Source: RBG-16-34-14 sp963727535 | GTDB taxonomy: Bacteria > Bacteroidota > Ignavibacteria > Ignavibacteriales > Ignavibacteriaceae | Assembly (NCBI GenBank): GCA_963727535.1 | Contig: CAVSGR010000005.1 | Coordinates: 124,001-188,000 of the forward strand | DNA: 64,000 nucleotides | Direction: 5' to 3' | Part shown: piece by piece, positions 59,144 through 64,000 of the stretch | How positions within the stretch are numbered: position 1 is the stretch's first letter | Layout of the letters: every line of letters starts with the position of its first letter | Translations under genes and position numbers: made by a program | The notes under the pieces: model-generated | What the model saw: the letters and a program-made list of their open reading frames with translations, nothing else | The model's database searches: none | What the model was told of the DNA's origin: nothing

Positions 59144-59592
59144 TTGGCTACAGTGTAGTGCTGCTACTCCTTATTGCATTACAGGGATATATGTTTGCGA
59201 ACAGAACTGATTTTAGTATTAGCATTTTAAGAACACCGGGTTTACTGTTCCAGGAACAAGATAGTGATAAAGTAAGTAATATTTATGATGTAAGTATTGT
59301 AAACAAGACCTTTAAAAACTTGCCGATCGATTTAAAACTTGAAAACCTGAAAGGTGATCTTAAACTGATTGGAACTGAAATGGATCTTAAACCACAGGAG
59401 ATTTACGATGGTAAATTCCTAATTATTCTGCCGAAATCAGAAATTAAAACAATGAATACATCTGTATCAATTGGATTTTATTCAAACAGAAAATTATTGC
59501 AGACAATTAAAACCTCTTTCCTCGGACCGGTAGAAAGACACGAAAAAGAGAATCATAAAAATGAGAAACAAGAGGGAAAAGATGAAAATTAA
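59140..59592 (+). CDS. CcoG C-terminal (FixG Ig-like) domain, separate frame
   Basis: A 150-residue frame, 'MIGYSVVLLLLIALQGYMFANRTDFSISILRTPGLLFQ...', matches the end of CcoG (last helix plus Ig-like domain). Deleting two T from the run at 59126-59130 would join it to ccoG as '...KFTPRMIGYS', which is the normal sequence. So this is either a frameshift product or a real split with coupled translation (ATGA overlap). Confidence 0.85.
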   Translation: MIGYSVVLLLLIALQGYMFANRTDFSISILRTPGLLFQEQDSDKVSNIYDVSIVNKTFKNLPIDLKLENLKGDLKLIGTEMDLKPQEIYDGKFLIILPKSEIKTMNTSVSIGFYSNRKLLQTIKTSFLGPVERHEKENHKNEKQEGKDEN

Positions 59593-60022
59593 ATGGAACT
59601 GGGGTTGGGGAATATTTTTATCTATCGTTCTTTTTATGATGATAATTGTTGTAATAGTAGCATTTATGATGAATAGAGAGGTTGACCTTGTTACGGATAA
59701 ATATTACGATAAAGAAATTAAATACCAACAGCAGATAGATAAAGAAAAACGGGCTGCGGATTTGAGTGAAAAAATTATTGTTAATTATTCCGGCAGTTTT
59801 GTTAAGGTAGTTTTTCCTAAAGATGAGATGCCAACAGGAGATCTCTATTTTTACCGTCCTGCAAATTTTCATAAAGATTTTAAAGTGTCGATAAATCCGG
59901 ATAAAGATTTCAGCCAGCTACTTGATGTAAGCAAATTAGACAGGGGATTGTGGAAACTACAAATAAACTGGTCTATAGATAAAAATGATTATTACACTGA
60001 AAAAATTTTAATGCTCAATTAA
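59582..60022 (+). CDS. ccoH: FixH/CcoH oxidase accessory protein
   Basis: A 146-residue protein with one helix, 'WNWGWGIFLSIVLFMMIIVVIVAFMMNREVDLVTDKYYDKEIKYQQQIDKEKRA', the FixH pattern. GAGGG lies just before ATG 59582, which falls inside the end of the preceding frame. The SafE gene starts right after its stop (ATG 60023). Confidence 0.9.
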   Translation: MKIKWNWGWGIFLSIVLFMMIIVVIVAFMMNREVDLVTDKYYDKEIKYQQQIDKEKRAADLSEKIIVNYSGSFVKVVFPKDEMPTGDLYFYRPANFHKDFKVSINPDKDFSQLLDVSKLDRGLWKLQINWSIDKNDYYTEKILMLN

Positions 60023-60729
60023 ATGGAAATTATAGCTGCTTTATCAATAGGATTTTTAGGAAGTTTTCATTGCATCGGGATGTGCGGACCAATTGCTCTG
60101 GCTCTTCCTGTGCCGAATTCTTCCAATATTAATTTTTTCTTCGGAAGAATTATCTACAATTTAGGAAGGATAATTTCTTATGCTGTAATGGGATTTATCT
60201 TTGGATGGCTGGGACAAAAAATTTCACTGTGGGGTTTTCAACAACTCTTGTCCGTCTTTATTAGGTTTGACTATTGTTTATTTATTTTCCTTCCAGGAAG
60301 AAGCAAAAGATAGATTACTTTCATTTTCCCTTGTTCAAAAAATAATTACGCCTATTAAAATATCTATCGGCAAATTATTTAAGCAAAAATCTATTTCCTC
60401 TTTTCTTGTTAATTGGAGTTTTGAATGGCTTTCTTCCATGCGGTTTTGTTTATATGGGACTTGCCGGAGCGATTGCAGTTGCAAATCCACTTACGGGCTT
60501 GCTTGTAATGACTTTCTTTGGGCTCGGTACTTTTCCGGCAATGTTTGCAGTATCGGTATTTGGGAAATTTATCAGCCTGGACTTCAGACAAAAATTAAGA
60601 AAACTCACACCTGTTTTTGCTATCCTTTTTGCTTTAATATTTATATTCAGGGGATTAAACCTTGGTATTCCTTATCTTAGCCCCAAAGCAGGCGGACATT
60701 CACACCATATTGAAATGAACAAAGAATAA
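60023..60729 (+). CDS. SafE/CcoJ-like membrane protein (sulfite exporter TauE/SafE type), two frameshifts
   Basis: The protein reads across three frames: 'MEIIAALSIGFLGSFHCIGMCGPIALALPV' to about 60255, then 'LLGLTIVYLFSFQEEAKDRLL...KSISSFL' to about 60405, then 'LIGVLNGFLPCGFVYMGLAGAIAVANPLTGLLVMTFFGLGTFPAMFAVSVFGKF' to the stop at 60729. Removing one T at 60257-60259 and one base near 60408 gives a continuous 234-residue protein. The 'HC.GMCGP' and 'LNGFLPCG' motifs are typical of the family that pairs with CcoI in copper supply. The two indels look like assembly errors or decay. Confidence 0.85.
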
Positions 60730-60760
60730 TTCCTGCATAAAACAAAATTCTCTTAATTTA

Positions 60761-60789
60761 TTGACAAACTGTTTTTCCTAACATATTTT
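60761..60789 (+). promoter_or_regulatory. sigma70-type promoter
   Basis: TTGACA (60761-60766) and TATTTT (60784-60789) with an exact 17-nt spacer, 44 nt before the next start. Confidence 0.6.
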
Positions 60790-60832
60790 CGAGTATACTA
60801 ATATTTCTATGACATAATAAAAAGGTAAGTCC

Positions 60833-61375
60833 ATGAACTTTTATATACTTGTTCTGTTTCTTCATATCCTGGGAGCTGCGGGTCTTTTCCTTGGATTAGG
60901 AATGGAGAGAATTACTTTGAATCATCTTAGTCGTGCTTCCACAGCTGAACAAGTATTAAGCTGGGGACCATCCTTAAAGTTAATTCGGATTAGCTTTTCC
61001 ATTTCAGCTCTCTTGTTACTTCTGAGTGGCTTGTATATGGCTGGAAGGGTTTGGGGCTGGACTGGATGGGTTATCGTAGGTTTAATAATGTTAATTACTC
61101 TTGCCGGAGCCGGAAGTATGGGCGGTAAAAAGATCGGGGAATTAATGAAATCATTAAGTAATTCCACCGGTTCTCTGTCGTCAGAAATCAGTGAGAAAGT
61201 ATCTGCTTCCTTTCTACATAAATCTTATAAAACTAGAATTGTATTAGTCATTGGAACTATGTTTATTATGACAATGAAAACTGACTGGTTAATGAGCATA
61301 GTTTCTATTTTAATTGCATTTCTGATTGGATTATTGATTTCGGGAGTATTTGGGAAAAAGCAGGAATCCGTTTAA
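60833..61375 (+). CDS. DUF2269-like small integral membrane protein
   Basis: A 180-residue protein with four membrane helices ('YILVLFLHILGAAGLFLGLGMERI', 'ISFSISALLLLLSGLYMAG', 'WVIVGLIMLITLAGAGSMGG', 'IVLVIGTMFIMTMKTDWLMSIVSILIAFLIGLLI'). Similar layout to DUF2269 proteins, function unknown. It has its own promoter after the cco cluster, so it may not be part of it. Confidence 0.6.
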   Translation: MNFYILVLFLHILGAAGLFLGLGMERITLNHLSRASTAEQVLSWGPSLKLIRISFSISALLLLLSGLYMAGRVWGWTGWVIVGLIMLITLAGAGSMGGKKIGELMKSLSNSTGSLSSEISEKVSASFLHKSYKTRIVLVIGTMFIMTMKTDWLMSIVSILIAFLIGLLISGVFGKKQESV

Positions 61376-61407
61376 ATATTATTAGTATCTATAAAAATTT
61401 AGTTGTG

Positions 61408-61435
61408 GGTAATGAGACTTAGTTAGCTCATTACC
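61408..61435 (+). terminator. hairpin after the DUF2269-like gene
   Basis: GGTAATGAG (61408-61416) and CTCATTACC (61427-61435) form a perfect 9-bp stem with a 10-nt loop. No U-tract follows, so it may be a weak terminator or a regulatory hairpin for the next gene. Confidence 0.5.
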
Positions 61436-61593
61436 TGGATTTCATCTTTGCAATTAAATTTTTTTCTTCATACCTTTTTAAACCTTTTCTAGAATGAAGA
61501 TCCAGACTATAAAAAAAGACAAGCCCGATTTTAGGCTATATGACATGGTTCCTATTCATTTTTTTTTCGTGCATTATTATATAGTAAATAATC

Positions 61594-64000
61594 ATGCGAT
61601 TACTAAAATATACCCTTGTAATTTTTTTACTCACTCAACTGACAATTGTTTATGCTCAAAGTTCAGATTTGGAGTTTGAACACCTTACAACTGCTGATGG
61701 TTTGGTGACAAACTGGATGGACGAATGTCCCATTGAGCAGGATACTCAGGGCTTTATCTGGGTGGGGAGTGATCACGGTTTGCATAAGTATGACGGCTAT
61801 AATTTTACTGTCTTTACCCATAATGAAAATGACAGCACTTCGATTTCTAATAATAACATTAACGATATACATAAGGATGGTAAAGGAAGATTGTGGATTG
61901 CAACTAATTCCGGCTTAAACAGGTGGAAACCGGAAACTGAATCTTTTATACGGTATTCCTTTGCAGATAGCCTGGGTCCGATTTACTTAATTTATGAAGA
62001 CAATCGAGAAAATTTATTGCTTGTTTTTCATAAATCTTTACAAAAATTAGATCCTGAAACAGGAATTATTAAATCCTATAATCAAAATGATATAAATAAA
62101 ATTGTTACCTTGGCAAATAACTACATTTTAACAACTTACCTGGACAAAAATAATATTTTATGGTATGGGACCGGAAACGGTTTAATCAAATATAATCCTC
62201 AAACATCCGAATTAAAACTTTTTGATTTAGCTAATGCCAGATTTTATAATAATTCAGATAAAAGAGTTGTTGTTATTACGGAAGATCTTTCAGGGAACCT
62301 ACTAATTGGTGGGAAAAACAGTTTGTATTATTTTGACAGAAAAAGAGAATCATTAGAGAGTCTGCGAAATCTTAAGAATAACTCTTTATCGATCTTTGCC
62401 CCTAAAATAAAAGCTAATTATTATGGCGGATACATCTTTCAATCACCAACTTCTAAGGAATATTGGATAACGACCGAGTATGGAAAAGTAAACAGGTTTG
62501 ATTCAACTGGTAACTTAATTAAGGATTACAAAAAGGATTTTTCACACAGTATTTTTGAAGATAAAAGCGGCGTTTTATGGCTTGGGACTTACTCAAATGG
62601 ACTTTATAAAGCAAATTCATCTAGTAGTAATTTTAAGCCGCAGGGGTATGGAATGAATGAATTAAACATTCTCTCCGGGTATCACATTTTAGATGTGATG
62701 GAAGATAATACCGGAAATTTATGGCTTGGCACGGCTGGAGAAGGTTTATACAAATATAATTTTGAATCAAAAGAACTGAAGCAGTATAGTTACAAAACAG
62801 GTAAAGCCAAAGGTCTGAGAAGTGATCTAATAACTTTCATTTTTATGGACAGCAAAAGCAGAATTTGGGTGGGTACAAATAGAGGATTAAGTCTTTATAA
62901 TCCTAACTATGATTCTTTTACAACTTATTATGTTAATTCGAAAAATTCTGTGTTTAACTTTTTTGTTTCTTCGTATGAAGACAATACCGGAAATCTGACT
63001 TTTGGGATTTGGAAGGACCCTGAAAGCTATACCATTTATTATTCTTTCAAAATAGGTGAAATTACCGGAAAAAGTACATTCACATATAATCCCGATTATG
63101 AACCCCAAATTATTCTAAAAAATAATGGTGGAAAAGTAAAAGAGATAACTATAAAAACCATTCGTCAGTATGTTCCACATATTCCACAAATTATCAATTC
63201 AACTATTGAGGATAAAAATGGCAAGTTCTGGTTTAGTACTTCAGAAGGACTTTTAAAGTATAATCCAATCAATCATAAATATAAACGGTTTACGACAAAA
63301 GATGGACTTCCGGTTAATACAATAGGAGGAATTCTGCAGGATGATGACGGGTATTTATGGATTGCCAATTCTGCGGGGCTGTTAAAATTAAATCCCGATG
63401 ATGACAGTTTTATTAATTTCGGAAAAGAGGACGGTTTAACAAATAACCTGTTCCAAGAACATAAAGTGGCCTATAAATCCAAAAGCGGGCTTATGTATTT
63501 TGGCGGATTTAACGGGTTAACCGTTATAGATCCTAAAAGATTTAAAGCCAATACCGTAAAACCTGATGTTCTGATTACAAGGATTAAGATTTTCGGGAAA
63601 TTTGTTCCTATAACGAAGGATGGGATTTTGAATAAATCAATATCCTTTACAAAGCAACTCGAATTGGGCTATAATCAAAATGATGTGACAATAGAGTATG
63701 TTGGTTTGCATTATAAAAATTCTAAAAAAAATAAATATGCTTATAAACTTGAACCTTATGAAAAAGAATGGAATTATGTTGGAGGTATCAGGAATGCACA
63801 TTACACGAATTTAAGTGCCGGGGAATACACATTTTATGTTAAAGCTTCAAACAGTGATGGTGTGTGGAATGAAAAAGGAAAACAGTTATCGATTATCATT
63901 TCACCACCCTGGTGGAATACCTGGTGGTTCAGGTTCGCTTCCATTCTTATTTTATTTGTATCAGCAGGTGGCGCAATAAGGTATGTTGAAATGAAAAAGA
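61594..64000 (+). CDS. propeller-sensor protein (two-component or HTCS-like), runs off the window
   Basis: An open frame from ATG 61594 continues past the right edge (802 codons inside the window). The N-terminus is a signal peptide ('LLTQLTIVYAQ', about residue 23). The periplasmic part has many two-component-regulator propeller repeats: 'GLVTNWMDECPIEQDTQGFIWVGSDHGLHKYDG', 'EDNTGNLWLGTAGEGLYKYN', 'MDSKSRIWVGTNRGLSLYN', 'DGLPVNTIGGILQDDDGYLWIANSAGLLKLN'. It ends with a Y_Y_Y domain ('QNDVTIEYVGLHYKNSKKNKYAYKLEPYEKEWNYVGGIRNAHYTNLSAGEYTFYVKASN'). A transmembrane helix ('FASILILFVSAGGAI') comes next, followed by 'RYVEMKK'. The cytoplasmic output (kinase, HTH or other) lies beyond the window. 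Confidence 0.9.
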   Translation, partial: MRLLKYTLVIFLLTQLTIVYAQSSDLEFEHLTTADGLVTNWMDECPIEQDTQGFIWVGSDHGLHKYDGYNFTVFTHNENDSTSISNNNINDIHKDGKGRLWIATNSGLNRWKPETESFIRYSFADSLGPIYLIYEDNRENLLLVFHKSLQKLDPETGIIKSYNQNDINKIVTLANNYILTTYLDKNNILWYGTGNGLIKYNPQTSELKLFDLANARFYNNSDKRVVVITEDLSGNLLIGGKNSLYYFDRKRESLESLRNLKNNSLSIFAPKIKANYYGGYIFQSPTSKEYWITTEYGKVNRFDSTGNLIKDYKKDFSHSIFEDKSGVLWLGTYSNGLYKANSSSSNFKPQGYGMNELNILSGYHILDVMEDNTGNLWLGTAGEGLYKYNFESKELKQYSYKTGKAKGLRSDLITFIFMDSKSRIWVGTNRGLSLYNPNYDSFTTYYVNSKNSVFNFFVSSYEDNTGNLTFGIWKDPESYTIYYSFKIGEITGKSTFTYNPDYEPQIILKNNGGKVKEITIKTIRQYVPHIPQIINSTIEDKNGKFWFSTSEGLLKYNPINHKYKRFTTKDGLPVNTIGGILQDDDGYLWIANSAGLLKLNPDDDSFINFGKEDGLTNNLFQEHKVAYKSKSGLMYFGGFNGLTVIDPKRFKANTVKPDVLITRIKIFGKFVPITKDGILNKSISFTKQLELGYNQNDVTIEYVGLHYKNSKKNKYAYKLEPYEKEWNYVGGIRNAHYTNLSAGEYTFYVKASNSDGVWNEKGKQLSIIISPPWWNTWWFRFASILILFVSAGGAIRYVEMKK

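Noticed and set aside
61494..61679. 61-residue ORF before the propeller sensor
   Set aside because: It overlaps the sensor's start in another frame and lacks a ribosome site or domain.

Overview
The window looks like chromosome of a low-GC Gram-negative bacterium of the Ignavibacteria (Bacteroidota/Chlorobi branch). The evidence is three secreted proteins that end in a type IX secretion (T9SS) sorting domain with the 'YPNPFNP' signature, a FecR with a DUF4974-like tail, a fused CcoNO cytochrome oxidase subunit, many lipoproteins, and the bacterial 16S at 46.6-48.2 kb. The species cannot be named from sequence reading alone.

Layout. 0-3.4 kb: a pectin/ester-sugar island (gene tail, cupin, PL10 pectate lyase lipoprotein, VOC protein, secreted esterase). 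3.5-12.5 kb: TPR lipoprotein, AI-2E-type permease, Nfu/Mrp iron-sulfur pair, frameshifted polyphosphate kinase, a decayed helix-hairpin-helix gene, a deoxyhypusine-synthase-like enzyme and an epimerase. 12.6-25.7 kb: housekeeping block with rplM-rpsI, rpsB-tsf, pyrH-frr, an L,D-transpeptidase-like protein, an Omp85 protein, yicC-gmk-rpoZ-coaBC and a family 4 uracil-DNA glycosylase. 25.7-28.4 kb: a broken RAYT-type transposase with copies of a perfect-palindrome repeat, and a GNAT-nitrilase fusion. 28.4-37.8 kb: accessory region with three T9SS cargo proteins and an ECF sigma/FecR/TonB-like/STN-TonB signalling locus that has no receptor gene. 38-46.3 kb: dnaB, a double cysteine-hydrolase fusion, endonuclease IV, nucleotide-sugar enzymes and a polysaccharide-export SLBB protein. 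46.3-52 kb: a complete rRNA operon (16S, tRNA-Ile, tRNA-Ala, 23S, 5S) with tandem promoters and two boxA-like sites. 52.3-60.7 kb: a cbb3 oxidase cluster in the order ccoI-ccoS-ccoNO-ccoQP-ccoG-ccoH-SafE. 60.8-64 kb: a small membrane protein and the start of a large propeller-type sensor that runs off the window.

Several conserved genes (ppk1, dnaB, ccoG, the SafE gene and the RAYT) are interrupted by small indels, mostly extra bases in or near short homopolymers. Because dnaB is essential, assembly error is the simplest explanation for most of these, but each is listed separately.

The observations most worth following are: (1) the sigma/anti-sigma locus in which the STN signalling domain sits on a TonB-like protein instead of a receptor; (2) the palindrome/RAYT system, in which one palindrome lies inside the transposase reading frame; (3) a three-helix RNA leader candidate ahead of rpsB; (4) the DUF1460-YiiX fusion; (5) a YkuD protein with Ser in place of the catalytic Cys; and (6) the CcoQ-CcoP fusion.
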